Positions 35,128 through 48,644 are shown, counted from the stretch's first letter. The stretch: DNA of 64,000 nt from Hibiscus mutabilis (GCA_019671005.1 CM033745.1:14126921-14190920), one strand, 5' to 3'. Numbers and translations are program-made. Notes: a model not told the origin generated them from the sequence alone.

Positions 35128-36098
35128 AAGTTAGATTTGAAAACGGCTAACCAAGAAGACACTAACTCTCCTTAGCTCAACAGACAAATACAAGTTTGTT
35201 TTACATAGGAGGCAAGTGTAATTAAATGAGAAAAAGTTTCTTTTTATCTCTCGTTTCAGGAATATTGCTGTTGCTACCTAATCCTTTTGCCTTCCTTTGT
35301 AATGGTATGTTATTAGCATAGGCAGGAACATACAATATGATAAAGTACTTTAGACCAGACTTCAAGTACATAAAATGGACATGTCCTGTAATTTTCTTAT
35401 AGACCTCTTTGTTGGCACTTGACAGTATGGTACACTTCAGACAAAAATGGACATCAATTATTAGTGCAATGTGCAAGGTTTTAGAGGCCAAAGCTGCAAT
35501 TAAATTTTCCTATAGACCTTCTTTACTTCGTTTAAACAGGCACTTTTTTGTGCCTTACACTAAGGGTGCTGGTGTCTAGAGCGCTGCGCTGTTGATAACA
35601 CCATTTCAGACTCAATCATGAATTCCAGACTCTGGATGTCAACAGTATGATTAAAAAATTATAAGGTATTAGGGAAGAGCCATAGTAAAGTAAAGACCCT
35701 AGCTTCACAATAAGTATTATTGTTCATGATTTCAATGGAGTGAGAACCTCAACTGTGACAGCTCAAACAAATCTACATACATTCCTATAACTTCAGCTTC
35801 AAGTGGGGAAAGAAAGGATTTTTACTCTTCATTGCACCACAATATAGAGTCCACAAAGGTGAAGCCTAAAATTGTTATTCTAAAGCAAAGAATCAGTAAG
35901 CACACGCTCCCATTAAATCAAGCAAGCTCCATAATTCATGACAAACAAATCACCAATTCCATATAAGATGATTTCTTGATCTTACTTGAGTAGCAAATCT
36001 TGTATAAGTCATTATCCTGTTGAAATAAAAGAAATCCTTAAAAGTAAAAAAAAAATCAAAATTTACTCGAGCGGGGAACATTCAATTTTGATTGTGAC
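35128..36098. other. intergenic DNA between SAUR cluster and glutaredoxin gene
   Basis: No gene recognised. The right part probably contains the glutaredoxin 3' UTR. Confidence 0.45.
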
Positions 36099-37054
36099 TT
36101 AGAGATCATCCCTATCTTCTTCCTTGATACCCAACAGCTTAGCCAAATCTACACTCTGGTATGCTTCAACAGTATCTGAAAATTAGAAACAGAATTTGTA
36201 ATTTCTCCATTGATTCTATCTTCCCAGCATATTTCAATTGCATGAAACTAGAGGTAAAGAAAACAAAAGTTACCATCTGAGCCTCCAATGTGTTTTCCGT
36301 TGATGAAAACCTGTGGCACGGTACACTTACCGACAATCTCACTCATCGCATCCTGAATGTTCCATCCATCATCTGTCAAACACAAAAGAAAATAAACTCT
36401 TTCAACTTCAAGCATTTCAAATTCGATATGGAGCTACTACTGTAAATTTCAGTTGAAGCTAGTAAAATCTACGAGAAGCCAAGGGTTTGCTGTACTGATT
36501 TATTTCAGTCTTTCTATCTCAACAAGCAAAGCCAAATTTGTAGCTAACAGTAATTTGTCTTGTACAGTATAAAAATGGGAATTTAATTGTCAACAGACCT
36601 CGCTCATCAAGCTCCACAACAAACGGGACTTGGTTCATCTCCTTTAACACAGCTTTTGCCCTCTTACAGTACCTGCATATTATCAAACAAAGAAAGAGTA
36701 AATATTTTGGAACTATTCAAACAATGAACAGATTATTGTTGATGTACTTGAAAAGGGGCAAGATTCAATCAAATAATACTAAAAAACGAGAGAAAAATCA
36801 GAACAACATTATAGATCGAGAAAGAAAACAAAGCAAATGAATTGATTTTTTGTCAGTTTGGCTAAGAAATCATTAATAAAAGCAGAATTAATGGGAAGAA
36901 AATCGTACGGGCAATAGGACTTTGAGAAGATGACGATCTTGTGGGCAGAGATGGTCTTTTTGACGAAAGCAGCTTCAGGCGAATCAGCCGACGATGCCCA
37001 ACACATAGATGCTGTGATTACCAAGATTAACGCTATTAAGATTTTCACCGCCAT
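36099..37054 (-). CDS. GRXC4: CPYC-type glutaredoxin, secretory pathway; frame broken in exon 3
   Basis: Four exons on the minus strand: 36909-37054, 36599-36672, 36274-36373 and 36099-36175, each joined by GT-AG. Exon 1 begins MAVKILIALILVITASMCW, a signal peptide, then FVKKTISAHKIVIFSKSYC. The exon 1/2 junction completes the CPYC active site. Exon 2 gives QVPFVVELDER. Exon 3 carries TVPQVFINGKHIGGSD (cis-Pro and glutathione-binding region), and exon 4 ends VDLAKLLGIKEEDRDDL. This matches the plant GRXC3/C4 class, which reduces disulfides with glutathione. The exons sum to 397 nt, one more than a multiple of three. The surplus is in the A run near 36358-36361 (TGGAAAC where TGGAAC would encode W-N). 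As written the protein shifts frame after DDGW; it may be a real mutation or an assembly error. Confidence 0.85.
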
Positions 37055-39071
37055 TATAAGCCCACCCTCAACCTCTGTGTATGCTGTTCATCTCTCAATA
37101 GCGAATTGTTACTGTTAGCATTTATGCACCCAAAAACACAGACAGACCATGTGAAACTAATCAGGCCACGACCCGTTAACCTTAGAAATAACTGAAAACA
37201 GTGAGATTCAATAGCCAAAAGAAATTTTATCACCGAGCTCAAATAGAGATAATGACAGAAGTTGCTATATTCAAGTCTTAGGGATAATTGTATCGCATCT
37301 ATGTAAATTACCGTGGAGATTTTCTAAAATAATCCGCAAGAGTTTTTGATATTTTACAAAGTTAGATGACCACAAGGATAATCATAGACGAAGCTATTAA
37401 GAAGTGAAGAGGAGCAAAATTTATTTTTAATTTTTTGTCCTCCTATTTAAATTGTTCTAAAAATTAGTTTATTTATAAATTTGTTCACTTACTTTTAAAT
37501 TTTTTTGTTTTGTCCCCTAACCCTAAATCCTATCTCTGTCTCTGAAGGTAACTTACCCAATTTTTAACAAAAATCTAATATATAATAACCTGAGTATGGC
37601 CGATTGGAGTAAGTTTAAAAAATCTCTGTAAATTTCATAAAATAATTAGAAAGTGGTATATACATCGTTGTAAACGTAATTCATTTTCGATTTCAATATG
37701 TATTTTGAAAGATATGAATATTTGAATGTTGAAATGTCATAAAAATTTGGCAACATATTTCTTAGAAAATAGTTTTAGCAATGACTATAAAAAATCAGCA
37801 AAAAAATTACAAGATAAATCAGGAAGTGAGCCTTACATTTCTATAACTATACGGAATTTAGATTCGTTTAAAATAAACGATTCTCAATTTCAAGTCATAT
37901 ATTAAGAGTTATTAGTGAGCAAAGGTCAAAAGAAAAAACACTAGATTATTTTCGAAAATAACAATGATAGTGGCTTCAAAAATTCGTCATAAATTGTACG
38001 CGTAAATTTAGATGAGGTAATTTATATGGTTGGAAAGATTATCAAATCTAGTTCCTTTTAGAACAAACAGATCATGATTTGGAACAATAGATTATTAGTT
38101 ACATATTTTCTTTTAAAGGTAGTGCAGACTGTCATGCTTCAATAGTTAATATTTGAGTCATATTTTATAGTTTTGAAATGGTTTGTTTGTCGTTGGCAAA
38201 ACTAAATTTATCCTTTATGTTTGTAATTTTAGAGATAACCTGCAGGGATCCGTAAGCGTGGACGAAAAAATCCCTAAAACATTTAATGAGAACTCCCCGA
38301 AATCGTGCACACAAGTGCTGTGATGAAGTAGGGAATGCAAAACCGTCTCTCCCCCAATTTTTAATCTATTTTAGTGGATGAATCTCTTAACAGAGATTTT
38401 CTACATATACAAGGTTTTGTTGGTCGGATGATCCAACAACTATTGAAAGAGATGTCGAACTTGCATTTGGTTGGAAGTTATACGATTATTAGTAATGAAC
38501 ACTATTTGTTATTTTTTATCGGTTTTATTTAATTCCATTAGCATTGTCGTTGATATAACGTATAGAAGAACATGTGGTCTGTTTGTTGAGAAACAATGTG
38601 CCCTACAGTTCTGAAACAAAACCAACCGATGGCCAGCAAAAGATTGAGAAGAAGCAGTAGGGTATTTGATGTTGACAGATAAGAAATGAAAAATGAGAAT
38701 TAGGTATGGATGTAGATGCTTAAGTAATGGACCGTCATGGTTGAAAGCCTAAAGTTGCATAACAAAGGACTCTTTTTTCTTCAGCTTAAACTTTAGTGGA
38801 CAATGGGGGTCAGGCTCCTACATTACCACAAGCATTCTCCTTAATTATTCACTTTGTCTTGTCCTACAACAAAAAAAAGGCCAATTAAGAATGTGCTAAA
38901 GACTGGAAATGGACAGCTGAGCACCCAAGATTTTAAGCAAGTGAAGCTTTTTGAGCTTGGAGTTTGGATAAAACATGCATCGTACATGATTGAAATATAA
39001 ACAAGCAATGATGGAAGCGGTTTTAGACTAATTGGATAAGAAAAGTAGAAGAAGAGATAGAACAATATCTA
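37055..39071. other. glutaredoxin promoter side and intergenic DNA
   Basis: No gene seen. 38690-39060 is a diverged copy of 55590-55880 (shared GTGGACAATGGGGGTCAGGC and flanks), so it is part of a segmental duplication that accompanied the SAUR units. Confidence 0.5.
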
Positions 39072-39076
39072 CCTTG

Positions 39077-39504
39077 TGTTAAGATTTAACTCGAAAATTA
39101 CAAGAAAAAGAAGTTGAGATTTCAAAAAGACAGAACTGAGAGAAAAAGAGAATAGAATTTCATTCATCAAGCATATCCCTCCCATTACAATGTTTTCCCA
39201 TAAATATTAGCTGCTAATGGCTCACATATTATTTGTTTACAAGTGGCAAGAATCGAACGACCTTCAACGGTCTAGTACTAAGCTGTTATGCCAGCTCATC
39301 AGCTAGCTTGCTCTCTATTCCAGTCTTGGGCTCATTCTAGTCAATGTTCTTTGGGCCTGCTTCACTTGATTTGCCTTCAATAATATCAGCTCCCGTAACG
39401 ACATCGTTTCACTTAACACCCATTTCTGAGTTATCACACTTGGTCCCATCGAAATCCCTAATTCATTTTCAATTTGCCATAATTCTTCCTTCAAGACCAT
39501 GGCA
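39077..39504 (-). repeat. 3' LTR of the outer gypsy element (minus orientation)
   Basis: 428 bp, closely similar to 52921-53344. It follows a purine-rich tract (GTAGGGGAAA on the minus strand) at 39505-39516. The first ~20 bases of the two copies differ by small indels. Confidence 0.82.
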
Positions 39505-39524
39505 TTTCCCCTACTTTAGAGGAT

Positions 39525-42500
39525 CCTTGTCCCAAGGATCAAAATCAGAGAACTGCGCTTTGAGAGTGTTGTAATCTTTCCAAGTGGCTTGCTCAGCCCC
39601 CAAGTTGGACCACTGTACTAGCAGTTGAGTGACGGCTCAATTCTGACGTTTCACCATCCTCTTGTCCAGAACAATCCCTGGGTAGACTTTCATCTTTTCT
39701 TCCTGATCAAGCTCGGGCGGATCTCTAGAGGTAACAACCCGTTCTCTCACTTTTTTCTTCAATAAATTCACATGGAACACTGGGTGTACTCTTGAGTGTT
39801 CAGGTAACTCTAATTTGTAGGCTACTGATCCAATGAGTTACACTATCTTGTAGGGGTCGTAAAATCTCACAACCAGCTTCAAGTTTTTCCTTAGTGCGAG
39901 TGAGGTTTGTCTATATAGTTGCAAGTTCAGGTAAACCTCTTCCCCTTCTGCAAGTTCTCTTTTTGTTCTTTTTTGATCTGCATAGTATTTCATTCTCTGT
40001 TGAGCCTTTTCCAATTATTCCTTCAGTAATTTATTGAGTTGCTCCCTACTAGATAAATCTTCATTCACACTGTTCACATTAGTATCCAAATTCCAGAAAT
40101 TAGGGGGTTTATACCCATATAATGCCTCAAAGGGTGTAACACCAATGGCTGAGTGATAATTGGTGTTATACCACCATTCAACATGCGGTAACCACTTGGC
40201 CCAACTACCAGGCTTAAGGAAACACATGCACTTTAAGCATTGCTCTAGGCACTGGTTAAGCCTTTCAGTTTGACCATTTGTCTCAAGATGGTAGGCTGAA
40301 CTGAATAGGGTAGTAGTACCAATCTGTTTCATTATCTCTTTTCAGAATAAACTTGTAAACACTTTGTCTTTGTTTGAAATGGCCACCTTTGGGTGCCCAT
40401 GTAACTTGTACACTTGGTCTAGGTACACCTTGGCAACATTCATAGAAGTACATGGGTGGGATAAAGCCAAGAAATGGACATATTTAGTGTACTTATCCAC
40501 TATAACCAGTACATAATTAGATGTTAAGGAAGGGGAAAGTCATTCTATAAAATTCATAGTGATTACTTCTCATGCCAAACTAGGGATTGGTATGGGTTGC
40601 AGCAGTTCTGGTTTTGTGATGTGCTCAACCTTGGTCCTCTGACAAATTTCACACTGTTGCACATACTCTTTAACTTGGGCTTTTAGTCCAGGCTAATAGA
40701 AGTAAGGCTTAACTCTCCAACATGTGGCCTGTATTCCAAAATAACCCCCTTGGGGTGAGTCATGTAAGCTCTTCATCAGTTGCTGTCTCAGTTCTCCACT
40801 AGCTCCCACATAAACCTTGTTTTTGTATCTCAAAACTCCTCTGACCAATGTCCACCATTCCATCGATGTTTTGTCAATCACCACTGCAACTATGATTTCC
40901 TCAGCTAGAAGATCTCCTAAGTAGCTTTTCTCAATCCCTTGTCATTTGCAAAAACTCAAAACTTTCTTCTTCAATTTTTTTTGGAAAGGGCATCAACCAC
41001 TACATTGGTCTTCCCTTTTCTGTATTTGATGGTGTAGTCAAGCCCAAGTAGTTTAGTCAAACCTTTCTTCTGAATGGTAGTGGTGAGTTTTTGTTCCAAC
41101 AAGTGCTTCAAAGATTTGTGGTCTGTTTTGATAACAAAAGGACCTTCCTCAAGGTAATGCCTCTATTTATTCACTGCTATAAGAATTGCAAGGTACTCTT
41201 TCTCATAGATAGACAAATCTGCATCTCTAGGCCTTAGAGCTTTGCTCAAGTAGGCTATGGGTCTCTCTTCTTGAGACAAAACAGCTCCTATACCCCTGTT
41301 ACTTGCATCAGTTTCCATATGAAAAACCTTCCCAAAATCTGGCAATGCTAAAACTAGTGCTTCACACATAGCTTTCTTCAGATGCTCAAAAGCTGTCACA
41401 ACTTCCTTAGTCTATCTAAACCCATCTTTCTTAAGCAAGCTGGTCAAGGGTTTGCTGATTTCCCCATAATTCCTAATGAATTTTCTTTAGTATCCAGTGA
41501 GCCTTAGGAAACCTCTAAGGGATTTAAGTGACCTGAGCAATGGCCATTCCTTCATGGTTTCAATCTTTGAGGGATCTGTTGCCACTCCCTTTGAAGAGAT
41601 TATGTGTCCCAAATATTCCACCTGAGATTGTCCAAAGAAACATTTGCTTCTTTTGGCAAATAGTTGATTGTTCTTCAACACTTTCAGTACCTTCCTCACA
41701 TGTTCCACATGACTACTCAAATCAGTGATATAAATCAGAATATCATCAAAGAAGACTAGTACAATTTTTTTGAGAAAATGGGCAAATAACTTATTCATTA
41801 ATGCTTGAAATGTGACAAGAGCATTAGTTAACCCAAATAGCATCAATTTAAATTCAAAGTGGCCATGATGAGTCCTAAAAGCTATTTTAGGAATATCTTC
41901 CTTTTTAACTCGAATCTGCCAGTACCCTGACCTAAGGTCCACTTTGGAAAAGTAATTGGCTCCATGCAGTTCATCCAACAAATCTTCTACAATTGGAATA
42001 TGAGATTTGTTTTTTTAGTAACTGAGTTACAATTTTCTGTAGTCAACACAAAATCTCCATGACCCATCCTTTTTCTTGACCATCAAGCAAGGAGAAGCAA
42101 AGGGGTTTTTGTTGGTTTGAATAACTGAATTTGCTAGCATCTCAACAACTTGCTTCTCCACTTCTATTTTTTGTAAATAAGGAAATCTTTATGGCCTTAG
42201 ATTGATAGGATTGACCCTAGGTTTTAGTGTGATGGCATGGTCATGAGATCTGATTGGGGGCAGTCCTTTAGGCTCATCAAAAACCATTTGAAATTCATGC
42301 AACAAGGTTTGTATCTCTTCTGGCACTTCTATCTCTTCCACTTCAACACTGAGTAGGTATACCTCTCCTATGGCATCTGGATCCTTTTCTGCTAGTTTTT
42401 GCATTCTTTTCCCAGTGATTACCTTGACGGCAATACCCATCCTTCCCCCTTATAGGAGTATGTTCTGACCACCCTTTCTCAAATTGCATTGTCATTTCCC

Positions 42501-43621
42501 TAAAATCCATCAAAATTGGGCTGAACTTTCTCATCCATTCAACCCCCAAAACCATATCACTCACTCCCAAACTGAGGACTTTAAAATCATCTCAAACTCA
42601 TGATGTATTTTCCAAATCAACTGATTTCTCCTAGCAATGTTGTATAGTTTTTCACCATTAACCACTGTGATAGCCAAAGGGTGTGTATGCATCACTTCAA
42701 GTCTTTATTTGGCCCACTTAGGTGTCACAAAGCTATGGGTGCTTCCACTGTCCACTAGGATGCTGAGTGCTCTTCCTTTGATAGATCCAGAAATCTTCAA
42801 AGTGTTGTGTCCCACATTGCCATTCAGAGCATTATTGGAAATTTCCAATTACCATTCTGTTTTTTGCTTAACTTCAGCCATCCGGCCTTCCTCGTCTTCA
42901 CAAATCTCTTCAACCAACTCTGTTTCCCTTTGCGGTTCCTCATCTTCCATCAAATTCAGTTGCTTGGTCTTGCACTGGTGCCCTGGATTGAATTTGTCCC
43001 CATATTTAAAACACAAGTTATGGGATCTCTTGTAATCAATAAGAGATTGTCTATTGCTTTGCACATTGTTGTTAGTCTTAGCAGGGTTGTTGGCATTAAG
43101 GGCCCTAGCAGTGGTCCCTTGTCCAGTCTGGGTGATGCTATTGATTGTGTGCCTCTGCCTTCTGCTTTCATATTCCAAGGACAACCCATACAGTTTGGCT
43201 TGCCTGTATGCATCTTCTAGAGATTTTGGGGCATGCACTTTCACTCTATGTCTGAACTCTTCTTTCAATCCACTGATAAAGCTGGACACAAAGTAACCCT
43301 CAGTCAAAGAAGGGTTGTGTTGCAGCATGTAGGGTTGCAGCTCTTTAAACTTGTCTTGATATTCTTCCACAGTACCTTTCTGCACCAACTTATTGAAATC
43401 CTCAACCACATCATTAAAAAGTTTATCATTAAATCTATGACAAAGATTTGCAACAAACTCATGCCATATCACCCTATGTTTCTTCATTACATATGCATCA
43501 AACCAGGTTTCAGCTCTTCCCACTAAATACATTGCAACTATCTCAAGTTTTTGTTCATCAGGCACCATAAAAATAGCAAAATACTTTTGACACTTTTGGA
43601 TCCATCCTCTCGGGTTACTAC
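39525..43621 (-). pseudogene. outer gypsy gag (3' part) and pol remnant
   Basis: Read on the minus strand. Gag is 43621-42849 (NPRGWIQKCQKYF, then a retrotransposon Gag core) and ends in a zinc knuckle whose second Cys is Tyr (CFKYGDKFNPGHQC). Protease has LVDSGSTHSF near 42750. Reverse transcriptase follows, about 42440-41480, with the catalytic FFDDILIY near 41740. RNase H (METDASNRGIGAVLSQ) is near 41310, and integrase has a Zn-finger CEIC near 40650 and TNGQTERLNQ near 40265. The chromodomain-like end is at 39850-39525. Stops at several points, for example 41415 and 40695, break the polyprotein. Confidence 0.85.
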
Positions 43622-44942
43622 TGACAAGCATCGTATTTTGTCAAATAAATATTCCTAAATCTCAGAATAAATATAAAATATCGTAGTACAGAGAAGAAGG
43701 TGTCGGTCCACAGGGACTTAGGAGTTTCCGAAATACTGTTGTTCTGATCCTCACTGTTGCGAGGTAATTTAATGAATGGAGGGTTTGATCGAGATAACTA
43801 GAGAATAAGAGTAAAATTACTACGAAAATAATGAGGTGAAAATAAACCGATTAAAATAATTAGCCTCAGGCCTTTGTTCCGCTTCAATTCAAATGATCAT
43901 CAAAAACGAAATTTTCAACTCCAGATACATGCCGATTACAGTCTACAAGGCCCAACCCTTGTAACTTGTTTTTCTCCCCGGTAAACCGATAATCTAAAAT
44001 CAATTTTTAGATTCCAGTTTTCTTGTTAGACTAACCACGTCTATCGCCGTTAGAATAAAAAAAGTTTTAAAGTTTTGGAAAAACCTGACTCGGATTATGT
44101 TATCTCGATGAGAATCGAATTTGATCTCAATTTTTCCTTCGCGAATCCGTCGCTAAGTGTGTTCATAGGAAGTTGAAACCACGACTATCGTCGATTCTTC
44201 CTCCCACTGTAAATCTCAACAACAATCAAATCAACACTAGCTTTTTAAAAAGAAGGTGAAAAGATTTTAATAGAAAGACCGATTCCCGATTTAAGTTTTT
44301 AGAAAAATCGAGAATGTAAAACAAAGTTTATTAAGTACCTTTTTAATTCTCACGAGGTGAATTGAAGCTTCACTTTAAGCCCTTGGCTAATAGAAAATTT
44401 AGCTAAGCATGATTATGAAAGAAATCATACTTAGCATTTTAAAACAAAGTAAAAAAACTAAAAAAATGAAGAACGAAAAGAAAGATTTTATAAACTTCAA
44501 AGGTAAAAACAAGTCAAGAATGGGAGATTATTCTTGAGTTCATCCCAAAGGGGGTATTTATAATATTTTAAAAACCCTAAAATAACTTAAAGTGATAAAA
44601 GATAAATCCTAAAATATTCAAATTAAATAAAAAAGATAAATCCCAAGTTTAAATTTAAATCTCGGCTGATAAGTTATCTGAATCAAGGCTGATAAGCTAT
44701 CCGGTGCTGCTGACGTCATCTTCTAGAATTTGCTGACGTGTCATCCAGTAAGCCTTTCATGCCCACTAATCCAACAATGACTCTAGAAAAATAAAAACTG
44801 CAGAATTCAGCCTTTTTTCATTGTATTTTCCAGATTTTAAGACCTGCACGAAAAGCACATAATAAATTCCAAATCAGCACAATATTCCAACCATTAGAGG
44901 CCTAATTAAAGATGAAATAGTGACCATTTTAGCTACTCATCA
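43622..44942 (-). repeat. 3' LTR of the inner gypsy element (minus orientation)
   Basis: 1321 bp, TG to CA, matching 51103-52435 with scattered substitutions and small indels. Confidence 0.87.
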
Positions 44943-46869
44943 AATTCCCCCTCACTTATTCGATGCTTGTCCTCGAGTATCTCTTAACTAACATATCAGA
45001 GTTCAAGTCCTTATCCTTAATTTCACGAAGTCTCTAAGATTTCGGTATGAATTAGCATCTAAACATGTATGAAATTAAGAAACAATCAGAAAATGGCAAG
45101 ACTAGAAGCAGTTTAGCAAAAGTTAGACATTCCAATAACCTGTCAATATCAATGAAACAAACCCTAGTTCCCTCACAAGGTTTCACTCATTTCGCTCAAA
45201 GTGTTTAAGGTAAAGTAAATCTCTCAAACTAAAATTAATTAAAGCATTACCATAGGCTTGTAACTAAATCCTATCTCCACTACTAAGTATGAACATAATG
45301 CAAAAATCAAGAGGTCTTTTAAAAGGGTTGTAATGGGGCTAAGGTTCGGGTAGGATAAAAGGCCAAAGAACGGGGTTAAAATTCAAGGCAAAGAAAAATT
45401 ATTCCAAAGAAATCAAAATCAATGTTCATTCTTTCTTCTTCTCTTTTTTTTCTTTCAAACCCTTTTTTCCCTTTTTTTCCGAACAGTTTCTGCACTGCTT
45501 TTTTTCTTCTTTACTGTACTTTTCTGCAGTGTTCGAACCAAGGTACAACTGTTCTTTTTTTTTCTGCTGTTGTTCGAAACATCGCTGCACTTTTTCTGCA
45601 CTGATTTTTTCTGCATTATTTTTATTTTTCTAGCACTACATTGTTCGAACCAATTCGAATCTAATTTTTTTGGAATAACTCTAACTTTGTCCTGAAAAGG
45701 GTGACAAAAAGAGTGAAAAACAGAAAAATTGGTTCGGGTTTAAAATATGGTGAATCAAAAAAAAGGATACGACTCAAAATTGGCTATCTAAGGGGTAAAT
45801 AAACAAAGGGTAGTCCTTTTTTTGGGAAGAGAAAAAGGTTTAATCCTAATGCCTCTATCACATTAAAGCATCACATTCAAATAGTGTAGTCTCGACAAGC
45901 ATCATGCTACAAGTTCTAGAATGCAAAGAATTAACTTGGCACACTCAATGAAACAAAGAGCAAAAATGAAAATATATGCTCATTCCGCTCAAAAACTCAC
46001 ATGAAGTGTTCAAATTGTACCAAGGTAAGTATCATATCAACTTAACAAATCAAGGAATGTCAAAGAGGTTTTATCGAAAATTACTAGTCAAGCCATTATC
46101 AATCATACATCCTAAAATTCATTACAAGTAAGACATCAAGTCATAGGGAAAGCAGAGAGACAAGGCGAAATAAAGGATATGCAACACGAAACTCTAATGA
46201 AGTATAATCAAGAAGACAGAAAGGCAACCAATCGAATAAGGGAAAGAACTTGATGTAAATCCTACCCCCTCACTTAATCATAATGTCCCATTATGGAAAA
46301 TAAAGTGCAATAGAGGGAATAGAATACTCCCTGAGCTAATTGCAGCCACGCCCATGGCCACGTCTTTAACGAGACGTGCCCGGACGAAGGTAGGAGATGA
46401 TTTCGGCAATAATGGTCTCGATGGAATTCAGACTCTCGTTAACATCTGGTTGCAGATTGTTTTCTCGTGCTAGTCGAGGAACATGACTCTAGAGGAAAAC
46501 ATGCTCATTACGAGGTGTATTAGTGCCTGGAGGAACTATATATGGCGTGTCGGGAGTGCTGGCCAGAAGACCTATTGTATCCAAACACCTTACATCTAAA
46601 GCATCCATGGCAAAAGCATAAGTAAACTGTGAAGGATCAAATGTCAGAGGGAAAAGTTGAGTGCAAGATGTGTGATATAAGGACCAAGAATAAGTGGGTG
46701 TTTGGTTCGCGCAACACGCTCAAAGGCATGAGCAAACCAAAAGCCTAGATTTCCTTTATGCCGACTTGTATACACCATAAAAAGAAAAGTTCGACCTTAC
46801 TCAAAGTGGAAGAAGTGTCACTGCGGCCTGAATAGTTGTACGCAAGGAAGTGAAGTATGTAGCAGAGTG
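44943..46869 (-). other. untranslated 3' region of the inner gypsy element
   Basis: About 1.9 kb with no long frame. It contains a strongly pyrimidine-rich plus-strand stretch at 45425-45650 with repeated TTTTTCTGCA words, so the element RNA would be purine-rich there. Confidence 0.5.
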
Positions 46870-48644
46870 CTGGATTATGAATAGCCTATCCCTTTGTCTC
46901 ACGAGGATCGTATTTGGAACCCGCCAAGCCAGTAAGAGTTTCATAGCAAATGTCATTGTCAAAGTCCTGCGGAATCTCAAGTAGAGCAGTCAAATACCCA
47001 GGATCCGTGACGTCTATCACGAATCCCATATAAAAATTAAATTCTGTAATTGACATTTTAAAATACTGACCAAGCAGGCGAAAGAATATAACATCAGGAG
47101 AATGTATAGAAATAACACATTTTTTATGAAATAAGAATGTGGCATAAAATTTAAAGACTAGTTCATAATACGTGTTACAACGAATCTCAGGATAAGTTGC
47201 CCACCCTATTGCATTAAAAAATTGCATAATAGATTCGCTTAAGTGTAAACTTTCTAAAGTTTGGGGAGGAATATACTTACAGACTTAAAAATGACGGTGT
47301 CGAATGCGATTAAATCGCTCCAAGTCGTTGCCATCAAATTCCAAATAGCCATGTAAAACCTTGTCGATCGGAATTGAATACCTACGGCCACGTCGATAGC
47401 GTTCTGAACACTCTTCTTGATTGGGTTGTTCGTTCGGAATGACACTATCCCTAGAGGTGGCAAACGGGTCATTCGGTTTCGATTCGGTTCATTTTGGTTC
47501 TGGCCATCCGGTTTAAATTCGGTTCAGTTCGGTTCGGGTCTGGTTCGATTTTAGTTCGGGTCTATGGTGATTTCGGTTTGAGTATCGGGTCAGGACGTCG
47601 AGTCGGTTAATTTTCGGTTCGGTTGACTTTCGGTTCGGTTATTTTTGGATCGGTTAATTTCGGGTCGAGTCAATATCGGGTTAATAGGAGATCGATCGGT
47701 TTTAGTTGGGTTTTTTAGGCCGAGTTAGGTTTTTTCACCCTATATATGACTTTATATAGTATGTATATTTGACTTTTTGGTAAGTTGTACGACAGTTCAC
47801 ATCAAATCTCATCTTTATTTATTTATTTTAATATATTTTCTTAATTTCGGGTTATCTTCGATTCGGTTGCTTTCGGTCCAGGTGAAATCAGTTTGGTTCC
47901 ATTCGGTTCGGTTGAAAATTGGTTTGGGTCAATTTTCAGTTCAACTGAACTTCGATTCGGTTTCAGTTTATTTCGGGTTTCGGATCAAATTCAGGCCATC
48001 GTGTTCAGGTCAATTTCGGGTCTCGGTTCGGGTAAATCTGTTCGGTTTCGGGTCTTAGGTCAAGTTTGCCAGGTCTAACTGTCCCCCAAACTTGCTGCGA
48101 GCGGTGGTGATTCTGGACCTTCATTGGTCGAATGAGGTGACGCGTGCTGATTATTCTCAACATTCGGCTGATCTGCTCCTATGTGAAAGGCAGTGTCGAA
48201 ATTTTCTGCGTAACTATAAATTAGATGGAAAATTAGTAACGGTAGAACAAAAATAGGAGTAGAGTTTACCTCGTCCTCTTGGTTGGTTGCTGTCGAGGGT
48301 ATCGACAATGAAGGGGCAGGGTCCGCAATTGAGTGAAAGGACGGCGTCGCTGTCATCCGCGAATGGTGGATCTTTTGTGACTGGAAACTCCGAGTGGCGT
48401 CGGGCATGGATTGGGAGGAGGAGGCGGTCGGCATAGAATGGAAAGATAGGGATGGCAGTCGTCGCTGTCGAGAGAGAGATGGGCGGTCGATCGAGGCCGA
48501 ATGAGGAATAGCCGAGGCTGGACTCAGCTTTTGCTCGGGTAATGTGTGCGTGGTTCGTCGTGACTGTGTTGCAAAGCCCATTAGAAGGGGGTGCTGGTTG
48601 CGAGTCGGAATCGCTAGGCACGGCCACGAACTACGATGGTGCAA
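46870..48644 (-). pseudogene. extra ORF 3' of integrase (Athila-type), split by a hAT-like element
   Basis: Two parts on the minus strand. 48644-48078 is Ser/Pro-rich (PSSHSM-type composition), with a possible intron. 47451-46870 contains VIPNEQPNQEECSERYR, YMAIWNLMATTW and a segment IFFRLLGQYFKMSITEFNFYMGF, which resembles the Athila ORF1 region. The parts join at the target duplication of the 626-bp element at 47452-48077: the first part ends LGDS just inside it and the second resumes with VIPNEQ. A stop at 47284-47286 breaks the second part. Env-like function in Athila is only a suggestion in the literature. Confidence 0.55.
47452..48077. mobile_element. hAT-like non-autonomous element
   Basis: Starts TAGAGGTGGCAAACGGGT and ends TTTGCCAGGTCTA, which are imperfect inverted repeats. 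It is flanked by 8-bp copies differing at one base: ACTATCCC at 47444-47451 and ACTGTCCC at 48078-48085. The interior is dominated by degenerate TTCGGTTCGG words. The plus-strand frame through it (FGS/VRF repeats) is a by-product of this low complexity. It is the third layer: hAT inside Athila-like inside chromovirus-like gypsy. Confidence 0.75.

Noticed and set aside
39235..39300. tRNA-like stretch (GTTCGATTC B-box and TGGCATA A-box-like words, minus strand), also at 53075-53140
   Set aside because: It lies inside both gypsy LTRs and the putative T stem does not pair, so it is not called a tRNA.
42637..43526. Plus-strand open frames of 80-137 codons
   Set aside because: They lie opposite the gypsy gag and protease region and have hydrophobic, Ser/Leu-rich composition typical of antisense shadows.
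47777..48058. Plus-strand frame with FGS and VRF-like repeats
   Set aside because: It results from the TTCGGTTCGG low-complexity interior of the hAT-like element, with no ATG context or homology.
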